Shown here piece after piece: positions 54,627 through 63,584 of a stretch of 64,000 nucleotides of DNA (position 1 is the stretch's first letter; each line of letters opens with the position of its first letter). The stretch is taken from assembly GCA_036258175.1 (NCBI GenBank), contig DATAEE010000300.1, forward strand, positions 1 to 64,000, read 5' to 3'. A program made the position numbers and the translations under genes. Source of the DNA: DATAEE01 sp036258175. GTDB taxonomy: Bacteria; Acidobacteriota; Vicinamibacteria; Vicinamibacterales; 2-12-FULL-66-21. A model generated the notes under the pieces. It ran no database searches, was not told the DNA's origin, and saw only the letters and a program-made list of their open reading frames with translations.

Positions 54627-57463
54627 TGAGACGGTTGGCGTTGACCGTCGCGCTGGCGTTCGCCGGTGCGACTGGAACGGCACAGAAGTTCGAGTTCTTC
54701 CCCGGCAGAACATACGATCCGAAAATTCCCACGCCTGAATCGGTGCTGGGCTACCCCATCGGCACCTACCACACGGACTACGCCGGGCTCGAGCGATGGC
54801 TGACCGCGATCGGCAAGAGCGATCGTGTTCGAGTCGTCCGATATGGTCAGTCCTTCGAGAAACGGCCCCTCTACTTGGTCATCATCTCGTCGCCGACCAA
54901 CATCGCTCGGCTCGATCAGATCAAAACGGCAATAAACAAGCTTGCCGACCCGAGGACGACGACCGACGCCGAAGCGGACAACGTCGCCACCTCGATGCCC
55001 GGCGTTGCCTGGATGAACCACGCAAATGACGGCAACGAGTCTGCCGCGTTCGAATCGGCCATTCAGACGAGCTATCAGCTCGCGGCGGGCACCGACGAAA
55101 CGACGCGCCTGATCCTTGACCGCCTCGTCACGATCGTGAACCCCGCGCACAACCCGGAGAGCCACGAGCGTTTCGTGGCCTGGTACAACGCCGTGCAGAT
55201 CGGCGCCGACGGCACTGCGGATCCACAGGCCGCCGAGCACCACGCGCCGTGGGGAATGAGCACGAACAACAACCACTACCAGATCGATCTCAACCGTGAC
55301 GCGTTTCTGATCTCGCAGCCGGAGACCGCGGCGCTCGTCAAGGCGTTCGGGGAGTGGAATCCGATCCTCTTCATCGACCATCACGGCCAGACGAAGAACA
55401 TGTTCTTTCCGCCGCCGGCCGAAGCAGTCAACCTCAACGTCACGAAGAACCAGAGGGACTGGATGGATCGTTACGGCAACGCGATCGGCGACGCGTTCGA
55501 TCGACACGGCTGGAGCTATTACCGCCGCGGACGCTTCGACCTCTTCTTCGCCGGGTTCTGGGACTCGTGGCCGACGCTCAACGGCTCGGTCGGCCTGACG
55601 TTCGAGACCGACGGCGGCGGATCGAAGGGCCTCGCATGGGAGCGCGAAGACGGCACCATCCTGACCCTGCGCGACGGCGTCGTCCATCACCACACTGGGA
55701 CGATGGCATCGCTCAAGATCACAGCTGACGGAAAGGATCAGCGGCTGCGTGATTTCTATCAGTACAAGAAGACGGCGATAGACGAAGGACAGCGCGATCC
55801 TCTGAAGCAAGTCGTGCTGCTGCCGGGGCGGGATGAATCCCGCGCGGCGCTGCTCGTCAACGTTCTGCGTATGCAGCGCATCGAGGTCCATCGGACGACG
55901 GCACCGATCAAACTGACGAAGGCACACGGCTATTTCGGCGGGCCGGCTGCCGCGCGGGACGTGCCTTTCGGCGCATACGTCATTTCACTAGCACAGCCGC
56001 AGAAACGGCTCGCGAAAGCACTCCTCGAGATCGAACCGGGATTCAAGGACGAGTTCCTGAAGGAAGAAGAGCGCAAGAAGCGGCGGGCGGAACTGGTCGG
56101 CCAGCGTCCCCGCGACGGGTTCTACGACACGACCGCGTGGTCGCTGCCGTTGCTCTTCGGAGTCGAAGCGCTCTGGGCGGAGGATGCCGTGGCCGCCGGC
56201 TCGCTCAAACCGGTGACGGGCGAGGCGGCCTGGAATCCGCGATCGCCTGCGATGGCCGCGACCGGATTCGAACCCGGCCGTTATGGCTATGCCTTCTCAG
56301 GCGATTCGTACGGCGCGATGACGCTGGCGGCGCAGCTTCTGCGCGAGAAGATGAACATCGCGGTCGCGACCGAGCCGTTCAGCATCGGAGAGGCGGATTA
56401 CGCGCGCGGCGCGATCATTCTACGTAGCGAGCGTAACCCGGCTTCACTCACGGAGCGGTTGCGCGTCCTTGCGGCAGAAGCGGGCGTGGTCGTCCGTCCG
56501 CTCGACAGCGCCCGCGTCCAGCAAGGCAAGGATTTCGGTGAAGATCCTGTCGTCGAGGTACGACATCCGCGCATCGCGGTGATCACGGATGAACCGACCG
56601 ACGATCGATCGTACGGCGCCACGTGGTTCACGCTCGAGCAGCGATTGGGACTGCCATTCACGGCGTTGAAGACGGAGCAGGTACGAAACGCCGACCTAGG
56701 GCGCTACAACGTCATCGTCTTTCCGCACGGCGCCCCGGGACCGTACCACGACCTGCTCGGCGAGGCGGGCGTCGCAAAGCTGCGCCGCTGGATGCTGGAT
56801 GGCGGAACAATCGTGCTGCTCAAAGGCGCGGCGGCGCTCGGTACGCGAAAGGGCGTCGAATGGACGGCCTCGACGCTCAAGCGGCACGAGGCAACGATCA
56901 GATTGTTTTTCGAAGCCGCCGGGCCCGAGAGACCCGGCGCCCCAGCAGCCAAAAAGGGTGAGGAGACGTCGGGCCGATCAGCTCCGGACAAGAAGGAGGG
57001 AACGACGCCGTCATCAGCACCTGGAGCGCCGGGCCTCTCAGGCCCGGCGGAACAGAAAACAGAAACCGACAAACCGCTGACTCGTGAAATGGATCTCGTC
57101 CGCACACCGGGCGCGATCCTGCGGGTGAAAGTCGATCCGGAACACTGGCTCGGCTTCGGGTACGACCGCGACACCGCCGCGACCGTCCAGTCGAACTACG
57201 CGTTCACGCTGTCGCGAACAGCTGTCCACGTCGCCGCGTTTCCCGGCGAAGATCAGCTGGAGCTCGGCGGATTCGTCTGGCCCGAAGCCCGTAGGGCGCT
57301 CGCGAAGTCGCTGTTCGCCTGGGTCGAGCCGATCGGCCGCGGCCAAGCGATATTTTTCGCGGAAGATCCGAATTTCCGCGCGTCCCAGTTGTCTACGCAG
57401 CGAATGTTCTTCAACGCGGTAGTTCTCGGCCCGTCGTTCGTCACCCGGACCGGCGGTCAGTGA
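54626..57463 (+). CDS. Exported M14-family (zinc carboxypeptidase-like) protein
   Basis: 945 residues with a signal peptide (RLALTVALAFAGATGTA). The M14 domain spans ~30-400: GTYHTDYAGLERWLTAIGK, YGQSFEKRPLYLVIIS, NHANDGNESAAFESAI at the first zinc site, IVNPAHNPESHERF, NNNHYQIDLNRD and FIDHHGQTKNMFFPP. In the first site the usual HxxE reads DGNE, with His displaced, so metal binding is uncertain. A C-terminal GATase-like half (~640-930) includes YNVIVFPHGAPGPYHDLL. A Pro/Ser linker (~762-812) is encoded by two inverted palindromic repeats. Likely a periplasmic peptidase or amidase. Confidence 0.85.
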   Translation: MRRLALTVALAFAGATGTAQKFEFFPGRTYDPKIPTPESVLGYPIGTYHTDYAGLERWLTAIGKSDRVRVVRYGQSFEKRPLYLVIISSPTNIARLDQIKTAINKLADPRTTTDAEADNVATSMPGVAWMNHANDGNESAAFESAIQTSYQLAAGTDETTRLILDRLVTIVNPAHNPESHERFVAWYNAVQIGADGTADPQAAEHHAPWGMSTNNNHYQIDLNRDAFLISQPETAALVKAFGEWNPILFIDHHGQTKNMFFPPPAEAVNLNVTKNQRDWMDRYGNAIGDAFDRHGWSYYRRGRFDLFFAGFWDSWPTLNGSVGLTFETDGGGSKGLAWEREDGTILTLRDGVVHHHTGTMASLKITADGKDQRLRDFYQYKKTAIDEGQRDPLKQVVLLPGRDESRAALLVNVLRMQRIEVHRTTAPIKLTKAHGYFGGPAAARDVPFGAYVISLAQPQKRLAKALLEIEPGFKDEFLKEEERKKRRAELVGQRPRDGFYDTTAWSLPLLFGVEALWAEDAVAAGSLKPVTGEAAWNPRSPAMAATGFEPGRYGYAFSGDSYGAMTLAAQLLREKMNIAVATEPFSIGEADYARGAIILRSERNPASLTERLRVLAAEAGVVVRPLDSARVQQGKDFGEDPVVEVRHPRIAVITDEPTDDRSYGATWFTLEQRLGLPFTALKTEQVRNADLGRYNVIVFPHGAPGPYHDLLGEAGVAKLRRWMLDGGTIVLLKGAAALGTRKGVEWTASTLKRHEATIRLFFEAAGPERPGAPAAKKGEETSGRSAPDKKEGTTPSSAPGAPGLSGPAEQKTETDKPLTREMDLVRTPGAILRVKVDPEHWLGFGYDRDTAATVQSNYAFTLSRTAVHVAAFPGEDQLELGGFVWPEARRALAKSLFAWVEPIGRGQAIFFAEDPNFRASQLSTQRMFFNAVVLGPSFVTRTGGQ
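56914..57052. repeat. Pair of inverted palindromic repeats in the M14 gene linker
   Basis: GCCGGGCCCGAGAGACCCGG (56917-56936) and the opposite-orientation copy with core GGGCCTCTCAGGCCC (57031-57045). They are read as GPERPGAP and GAPGLSGP. Same element as 1391-1420. Confidence 0.75.
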
Positions 57464-57469
57464 CCCGGA

Positions 57470-60133
57470 TCATTCCGCTCGCAGCGCGGCGACCGGATCA
57501 ACGCGCATCGCGCGGCGCGCCGGTACGTAGCACGCCACGATCGCACTTGCCAGCAGGATGAGCGCGACGCCTATCAGCGTCACCGGATCCGACGGGCTGA
57601 CTTCGTACAACATCGACCGGAACGCGCGCATCAGCAGAACCGCGCCGGCCAAGCCAATTCCGAGCCCCGTCAGCGTCTGGACGACCGCTTCCTGCATGAT
57701 CTGCCGCAACACATCCCTCGGCCGCGCGCCCAGCGTCATCCGGACGCCGATCTCCGACGTTCGCAGGCTCACCAGGTGCGCCATGACGCCGTAGATGCCG
57801 GCCGCCGCCAGAATCAGCGCAACGCCGGCGAACGTCGCCAGGAGCAACATCGTCACGCGTTGCGCTTCAACCGTGAGTTCCTGCACGCGTTCCATCGTCC
57901 GCACGCGCGCGACGACGAGCTGCGGATCGACGGCGTGAACGGCGGATCGAATGATGGGCGCCATCGCCGCCGCGTCACCCGAACCGGAGACGACGAACAC
58001 GAGCCCGCCCCATGGATATTGCGGCAGGGGCATGTAGAGCTCAGGTTCAACCGGACTCGTCAGGCCCCAGTGCCGGACATTCCGCACAACGCCGACGATC
58101 GCCCGCCAGTCTTCGGATCCGACGGTGCGAACACGGCCGCCGATTGGCGATCCGTTCGGCCAGTAGCGCCGAACGGCTTCTTCGTTGACAACGGCGACGA
58201 GCGGCGCTCGCGCATCATCCTGCGGCGTGAAACCGCGCCCTCGAATCAGGCGGATGCCCATCGTCCGAAAGTAGCCGGGCGTGGTTGCGCGGACGTGCGC
58301 GCGTGTGGGCGAGTCCGGCGCCGGTTCGTATCCCTGGATCTCGATGCCGGACCGCGCGTTCATGCCGCTCATCGGCAACTGGCTCGTCGCCCCGACGGAG
58401 CGTGACCCGGGCACCGCGGCGAGGCGTTCTTCGATCGCGAGAAACGTCGCGATCTGTCGATCGGTTTCCGGATACCTCGCGCGCGGAAGCGTGACGAGCG
58501 CGGTCATGACCCCGTTGGCATGTAGGCCGGAGGCGGTCGCCAGCATCATCCGGAAACTGCGCAGCGCGAGGCCGGCGCCGACGAGGAGGAGCGACGCCAG
58601 CGCGACCTCGGCGACGACCAGACCGACCCGCAACCGGTGACGGCCGCCGACGATCGAGCGTCCACCGTCCCGCAACGAGTCGTTGACGGCCTGCTTCGTG
58701 AGCTGCCACGCAGGCAGCAGACCGAACAGCGCTCCGGTGGCGACCGACAGGAGCAGAGTGAAGCCAAGCACTCGTGCGTCGATGCCCACGCGATCGAGTC
58801 CGACGATCGTTCCGGCCTCCGGCGCAAGATAGGGCAACATCGCGACTCCCCAGTTCGCGATCAGCAGCCCGGCGAGGCCACCGCACAGCGCGAGCACGAT
58901 GCTTTCGGTCAGTCCCTGCGCGGCGAGCCGGAATCGGCCGGCGCCGAGGGCCGCCCGGATCGCGACCTCGCGCCGCCGCGACACCGCTCGAGCGAGAAGC
59001 AGATTCGCCACGTTGACGCAGGCGATCAGCAACACGAAGCCGACAGCGGCCAGAAGGAGGATCAGGCCGGCCCTGACCGGCTCGACGAGCTCACCGCGAA
59101 GCGGCACGACGTGAGCGCCGTGTCGGCGGTTGGTGTCGGGATACGTCTGCGAGAGCCGCTCCCCGATCGCGTGCATCTCCGCGCGCGCCTGCTCCACGGT
59201 CACCGCGGGACGGAGACGCGCGTAAACGTTGAGCATATGGGCCGCCCGGCCCGGCGGCTGCGGTCCCCCTTCGAGCGCGAGCGGCACCCAGAGTTCGATT
59301 TCGCGGTCGATGAACTCGAACGGCTCCAGCACGCCGACGATTTCATGCGGAATGCCGTTCAGCGTGATCGATCGCCCGACGATGGCCGGGTCGGCGCCAA
59401 AGCGCTCACTCCAGAGACCGTGGTTCAGCACCACGACGCGATGACGGCCGACGAGCTCCTCGTCCTTGCGGAAGAAACGGCCGAGCACCGGTTTCACGCC
59501 GAACACGTCCGTGAATCCTGCGGAGACAGCCGCGGCGTTCAGCCGCACCGGTTCGCCCTGACCTGTCAGATCAGCGGCGGTAGTCATGTAGCCGGACATC
59601 GCGGTGAACAACGTCGCGGATTTCGACCAGTCCACGTAGTCCGCCGGCGCCACGTTGTTGTTCATGACGCCTTCCTGCGGCCGTTTCTCCCAGATCATCA
59701 CCATGCGGTCCGGCTCGGACCACGGCAGCGGCCGCAGCAGGACCGCGTCAACGGCAGAAAAGATAGCGGCGTTCGCGCCGATGCCGAGCGCGAGCGTCAA
59801 TACGGCGATCACGGTGATACCTGGCTGACGGATCAGCAGCCTGACGGCCTGTCTGAGATCGTGGCGAAACGCGGACATCGGAGCTCTCCGCTCATTGCTG
59901 AATGTGGATTGTGGATTGTGGATTGAATGATCGAGACGCGCGGCGAGGCCGTGCACGAACGAGTCCGCGATGACCACAAGCCAGAGCCTCGTCAGGCCGA
60001 ACGACTGGCGACGCGCCTCGCGGCGATGCTCGTGGAACAACGCCCGCATGTCCGCGCCGAATTCGGCGCGGACGCGCGCCGGAAATGCGAGCAGCAGGAC
60101 GCGGTACGCGAGTTCCGCAAACTGATCGCGCAT
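57470..60133 (-). CDS. ADOP-type ABC permease (MacB/FtsX family)
   Basis: 887-residue membrane permease without its own ATPase. The N-terminus (YRVLLLAFPARVRAEFGADMRALFHEH) is the extra domain typical of acidobacterial duplicated orphan permeases. Then come two MacB_PCD-FtsX halves: LTLALGIGANAAIFSAVDAVLLRPLPW, ACVNVANLLLARAVSRRREVAIRAALGAGR, and in the second half RYWPNGSPIGGRVRTVG and LRTSEIGVRMTLGARPRDVLRQIM (all given in parts). Residues ~70-78 (HNPQSTFSN) are encoded by a GGATTGT heptamer array. Follows padR by 3 bases; probably exports peptides or drugs with a shared ATPase. Confidence 0.92.
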   Translation of the reverse strand: MRDQFAELAYRVLLLAFPARVRAEFGADMRALFHEHRREARRQSFGLTRLWLVVIADSFVHGLAARLDHSIHNPQSTFSNERRAPMSAFRHDLRQAVRLLIRQPGITVIAVLTLALGIGANAAIFSAVDAVLLRPLPWSEPDRMVMIWEKRPQEGVMNNNVAPADYVDWSKSATLFTAMSGYMTTAADLTGQGEPVRLNAAAVSAGFTDVFGVKPVLGRFFRKDEELVGRHRVVVLNHGLWSERFGADPAIVGRSITLNGIPHEIVGVLEPFEFIDREIELWVPLALEGGPQPPGRAAHMLNVYARLRPAVTVEQARAEMHAIGERLSQTYPDTNRRHGAHVVPLRGELVEPVRAGLILLLAAVGFVLLIACVNVANLLLARAVSRRREVAIRAALGAGRFRLAAQGLTESIVLALCGGLAGLLIANWGVAMLPYLAPEAGTIVGLDRVGIDARVLGFTLLLSVATGALFGLLPAWQLTKQAVNDSLRDGGRSIVGGRHRLRVGLVVAEVALASLLLVGAGLALRSFRMMLATASGLHANGVMTALVTLPRARYPETDRQIATFLAIEERLAAVPGSRSVGATSQLPMSGMNARSGIEIQGYEPAPDSPTRAHVRATTPGYFRTMGIRLIRGRGFTPQDDARAPLVAVVNEEAVRRYWPNGSPIGGRVRTVGSEDWRAIVGVVRNVRHWGLTSPVEPELYMPLPQYPWGGLVFVVSGSGDAAAMAPIIRSAVHAVDPQLVVARVRTMERVQELTVEAQRVTMLLLATFAGVALILAAAGIYGVMAHLVSLRTSEIGVRMTLGARPRDVLRQIMQEAVVQTLTGLGIGLAGAVLLMRAFRSMLYEVSPSDPVTLIGVALILLASAIVACYVPARRAMRVDPVAALRAE
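59901..59927. repeat. TGTGGAT heptamers in the ADOP permease gene
   Basis: Three tandem 7-mers in the linker between the ADOP N-terminal domain and the first permease half, in frame. Confidence 0.85.
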
Positions 60134-60136
60134 CGG

Positions 60137-60490
60137 TCAGCTCCGGGGTCGTGACGGCAGGAGGCGCTTCGCGCGCGACTCGACGACGAGCGCTTCGAGG
60201 CGGCGCGCCTCGGCGGCAGCCACCCGTTGGCCGAGCGCCGTCAGGCGAAAGTAACGGCGACGTTCATCAACGACGGCGCGGCTGGGCGCCGGTGCTTCCT
60301 CGATCAGGCCGTCGGCGAGCGCGCGGGACAGCGTGCGGTAGAAATGCCCGGGCAGAATCCGTGTTCCGGGGGATCGGTCCTGAAGCGAACGAACGATGGT
60401 CCAGCCGTGCCTCGGACCGCTGGCCAGAGCGAGCAGGATCTCGAACAGGAGCGGCTTGAGCGGACGGTCGACGGAGGTGCGACGAGGCAC
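60137..60490 (-). CDS. PadR-family transcriptional regulator
   Basis: 117-residue winged-helix repressor. PLKPLLFEILLALASGPRHGWTIVRSL (split) forms the first helices, LPGHFYRTLSRALADGLIEEAP the recognition helix and wing start, RRYFRLTALGQRVAAAEARRLEAL the wing and dimer helix. PadR genes immediately upstream of ADOP permeases are a known pairing and usually control them. GTG start at 60490. A TTGACA and TGAC-ATA-GTCA palindrome lie just upstream. Confidence 0.93.
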   Translation of the reverse strand: MPRRTSVDRPLKPLLFEILLALASGPRHGWTIVRSLQDRSPGTRILPGHFYRTLSRALADGLIEEAPAPSRAVVDERRRYFRLTALGQRVAAAEARRLEALVVESRAKRLLPSRPRS

Positions 60491-60497
60491 GTCCGCG

Positions 60498-60526
60498 ACG
60501 GTACTCTCAAAATGTGACTATGTCAA
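60498..60526 (-). promoter_or_regulatory. padR promoter with candidate PadR operator
   Basis: On the minus strand TTGACA (60521-60526), a 17-base spacer and TACCGT (60498-60503), ending 7 bases before GTG 60490. TGACATAGTCA (60515-60525) is a perfect-arm palindrome overlapping the -35, a good place for autorepression. Confidence 0.5.
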
Positions 60527-60571
60527 GTTTTTAGCAGCTGACCTGCGCGGGAGCAGCTCTAAAGGGCTGCG

Positions 60572-62107
60572 CTACCTTTGATCTTTCGTACTGGAGCTGA
60601 GCGCCTGCTGCGCCTCTTTCGTGCCGCGGTAGGTCGGGTCGTGCTCGGCCAGCTTCGCGGCGGCGTCGCGCGCCAGATCCCAGTCCTCGGCGTCACGCGC
60701 CACGGCGAAGATCGACTCGAGAAAGAAGAGGCCTTCGATCCATCCGTCCGGCGTGCGCTGGCGGCGCGCGCGGGCCATCGCGTCCCTGAGAAGCGTCTCA
60801 CCTTTCGACGCATCGCCGTTTCGGAGAAACCACTCCCCCTTCGCGACATCCACTTCGAGACCCGCGTAGGAGCCGTACATGAACCCGTCGCCCTCCGCAT
60901 CGGCGGCGACGAGCGGCGCGAGATGCTTCTTCGCATCGTTCATCCGCCCCATGGCCATCAACGAACGGCCGGCGAGCGCGTGACCGACGATGCTCACCAT
61001 CTTCGTGGAGGAGCCACTCATCGGGACCGCTTCGGTGAGCGCTTCCTCGTTGCGGCCGCGCGCGATGAGCAGACTCGTGAGGAGCCCGCGGTAGTAGCCG
61101 GCTCGAACCGGAGACGCCTGTTTGATGCTCGCCGCGTCCCGCAGCATCCGCTCCGTCTCATCGAGTTGCCCGACATGGCGGTACGACAACGCAAGCAGGG
61201 CCGTGTTGTGGGCGTGATGCCAGTCGAAGTCGCGCTGGACCTTGTCGCTGGCGTAGTAGTCGTGCTCGAGGCGCCGCGCCTTTAAGAAGATGTCGATCGC
61301 CTCCTGCATCCGGCCCAGCTTCATGAGGTCATGGCCGTACATGTGTAGTGCGTGCGGCACTTTCGGCGCGGCGGCCGCGTAGACTTCTCCGTGCTTGAGC
61401 GCCTGGTCGAAGCGCCCGACGTTCTCGTACGAGTGAATCAAGTAATGATGCGCCGGAAAGTGGCCGGGCACGCGGCGAATCGCCTCCTCGTAGAAGACGA
61501 TCGCGGATGACGTGCCGCGCTGGCCGCGGCCGGAGGCCCCGAGGTGCACCTCCTCAACGTTGCCCCGCAGCGTCCACACCTCCGGATCATCGGCATCGTG
61601 CTCCAGCGCCTGATCCAACGCCGCGATGTACGCCAGCCGTTTGACCGAGTTCTCCAGATCGGACATCGCGTCGAGCTGAAGCGAGCGCGCTCGAATCCAG
61701 CGGCGCTCGCGATCGCTGACCTTCTCTTCGAGCGCTTTCGCGCGCTCCTGCGCCTGCGCCGCCGCTTTCGGATCTTCGAGTCCTGAGTACGCGCGGCTCA
61801 GCCCGACCCACGCGAGCGCCAGCGACGGATCGATCCGCAGTGCCTGGTTGAACGATCGCGCCGCTTCGATCCAGACGTACGAGTGAAGATACGCGAGTCC
61901 CTGCTCGTAAAAAGACTGTGCCTCGGCAGATTTCGTACTCGTCGCGTGCGTGACCTTGCCGATGCCGGTGCGCATCGGCAGCGGACGCTCGGTGATCTCT
62001 TTCGGCACGAAGTGGCCGATGAGGTCGGATGACGGCGAGTGGGAATCGTGCTGGGCGGAGGCGGGAACGGCGATCAGAAGGATGAGGGCAAAGCTGCTAC
62101 AGCGCAT
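60572..62107 (-). CDS. Exported TPR-repeat protein
   Basis: 511 residues with a signal peptide (CSSFALILLIAVPASA). The N-terminal part contains FYEQGLAYLHSYVWIEAARSFNQALRIDPSLALAWVGLSRAY (first TPR pair, split) and several TPR-like units follow (VPGHFPAHHYLIHSYENVGRFDQALKH, LHMYGHDLMKLGRMQEAIDIFLKA, ALLALSYRHVGQLDETERML). The HxxH and HAHN groups suggest possible metal binding but no enzyme family is evident. Start ATG 62107, with TATACT ending 6 bases upstream. Not in an operon with its neighbours by spacing. Confidence 0.8.
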   Translation of the reverse strand: MRCSSFALILLIAVPASAQHDSHSPSSDLIGHFVPKEITERPLPMRTGIGKVTHATSTKSAEAQSFYEQGLAYLHSYVWIEAARSFNQALRIDPSLALAWVGLSRAYSGLEDPKAAAQAQERAKALEEKVSDRERRWIRARSLQLDAMSDLENSVKRLAYIAALDQALEHDADDPEVWTLRGNVEEVHLGASGRGQRGTSSAIVFYEEAIRRVPGHFPAHHYLIHSYENVGRFDQALKHGEVYAAAAPKVPHALHMYGHDLMKLGRMQEAIDIFLKARRLEHDYYASDKVQRDFDWHHAHNTALLALSYRHVGQLDETERMLRDAASIKQASPVRAGYYRGLLTSLLIARGRNEEALTEAVPMSGSSTKMVSIVGHALAGRSLMAMGRMNDAKKHLAPLVAADAEGDGFMYGSYAGLEVDVAKGEWFLRNGDASKGETLLRDAMARARRQRTPDGWIEGLFFLESIFAVARDAEDWDLARDAAAKLAEHDPTYRGTKEAQQALSSSTKDQR

Positions 62108-62113
62108 GGGCCG

Positions 62114-62119
62114 AGTATA
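62114..62119 (-). promoter_or_regulatory. -10 box TATACT of the TPR gene (probably leaderless)
   Basis: Ends 6 bases before ATG 62107; no Shine-Dalgarno. Confidence 0.55.
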
Positions 62120-62138
62120 GCGCCGCGCGACACCAGCA

Positions 62139-63578
62139 TCACCGCACAAATCCAGGCGGGCGAATGTTCGCGACGCAGGATGTCTCGAGGCCCGCGACGC
62201 TGCCGCGCTCGATGAAATCGGCCTGCACACGTCTCAGGCACTCCTCGCCCGCCATGCCGCCGAATCCGTGCGCGCCGGCTGGAACCACGATGTGCAGACT
62301 GTTCTTCAGCCGCGCCGCGACGTCGGCGCCAGCATCTGCGGGCGTGACCGGATCGAGTGCGCCGGAGAGCAGCAATACCGGCGCGTCGGAAACGACCGGC
62401 TCGTGAAAGTCATCCGGCACACCGCCGGCGGCCCAGCGTCCGCACGCGGCGCGCTGCTCGCGGAACCGGTAATCGCCGAGGAACGTCCCGGCCGCCTCGT
62501 GTGAGGCCTCCGCCGGATCGATGCCAGGAAGATCTTCGGCGCACGTGACGCTCAGGTAGAGACCGATACTCCCCGGCGTCATCGTGTCGCGCCGGCGCGC
62601 GATCGCCGCTTCCGCCAGCGGCCGCCAGTCACCGGATGCGGCCCGGTGGATTAGGTCCGGAATCCGTCGCGCCGACACAGGCGAGTACAGCATCCAGCGC
62701 ACCACCTCGCCCACCATGTCTCCTGGCAGCGACACGTTGACGGTCTCGCCCGACTCGCGATCGCGTACCGTGACGTCGATCGCTCCGCGCTTCGCCCGCT
62801 CGAAGACGGCAACCGCCTCGGCCCGCAGCTGCGGGAATGCGCTGCGGCATTCGGGCGTTCGTTCGCACTCGGCCAGCAGGCCGTCCAGCGCCGTCTGCGC
62901 GTCACGCGGAAATGTGATTGGAATGCGATCCGCGAGCGGTGAGACGCCGAGCAGAATGGCGGTACGGACGCGGCGGGGATGCCGGCGCAGGAACACTTGC
63001 GCCATGCGCGTGCCGTACGACGCGCCCGCGAGATTCACGCGGTCATATCCGAGCGCCTCGATCACCTCGGCGACGTCGTCGACGGCGATCGTCGTCGTGT
63101 ACAAACCAAGGGTCGCCTGGGTAGAGAGCCCCGTCCGACAGGTCTCGACCGCTTCCGGCGGCATGAACGCGCGGGTAAAGCGAGCGACGCCTGTGCCGGG
63201 ATACAGATTGCACGTGAGCTGATGCGATCCGCCGGTGCCGCGCTGATCGATCAGGATGATGTCCCGCGAACGCCGGGCGCCGCCGAGCGTCGCCGCGACG
63301 TACCCGGCGTTGCCGACGGCCGAGTCTCCGGGCCCGCCTGCGAAAAAGACGATCGGATCAGGCGCTGGCCGCGCAGTGGCCGGCAGGACGACTACGCGAA
63401 GACCGATCCGGCGCCCTTGCCGCGCCGCCCGATCCTCGAAGACTTCGTAGGTTCCGCAGCGCGCGTCCCCTTTGATCTGATCGAGCGCGCACGGCTTCAA
63501 CCAGCCGGGTCGCGTCGACGACTCCGGGCGCGCGCACGCCGCGAGCGTTAGAAGGACAACCGCTAGGGAACGCCGCAT
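62139..63578 (-). CDS. Lipoprotein alpha/beta hydrolase (TAP-like / proline iminopeptidase-type)
   Basis: 479 residues. The signal peptide ends in a lipobox (LLTLAAC), so it is likely membrane-tethered. DPIVFFAGGPGDSAVG gives the oxyanion HGGPG-like loop (here AGGPG), DIILIDQRGTGGSHQL, nucleophile VNLAGASYGTRMAQVFL (Ser ~176), acid in LLLSGALDPVTPADAG and His in VPAGAHGFGG in the C-terminal TAP-like domain. Typical of tripeptidyl aminopeptidases or related esterases. Start ATG 63578; the longer in-frame extension is not used because it would bury the lipobox. Confidence 0.87.
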   Translation of the reverse strand: MRRSLAVVLLTLAACARPESSTRPGWLKPCALDQIKGDARCGTYEVFEDRAARQGRRIGLRVVVLPATARPAPDPIVFFAGGPGDSAVGNAGYVAATLGGARRSRDIILIDQRGTGGSHQLTCNLYPGTGVARFTRAFMPPEAVETCRTGLSTQATLGLYTTTIAVDDVAEVIEALGYDRVNLAGASYGTRMAQVFLRRHPRRVRTAILLGVSPLADRIPITFPRDAQTALDGLLAECERTPECRSAFPQLRAEAVAVFERAKRGAIDVTVRDRESGETVNVSLPGDMVGEVVRWMLYSPVSARRIPDLIHRAASGDWRPLAEAAIARRRDTMTPGSIGLYLSVTCAEDLPGIDPAEASHEAAGTFLGDYRFREQRAACGRWAAGGVPDDFHEPVVSDAPVLLLSGALDPVTPADAGADVAARLKNSLHIVVPAGAHGFGGMAGEECLRRVQADFIERGSVAGLETSCVANIRPPGFVR

Positions 63579-63584
63579 GCGACC

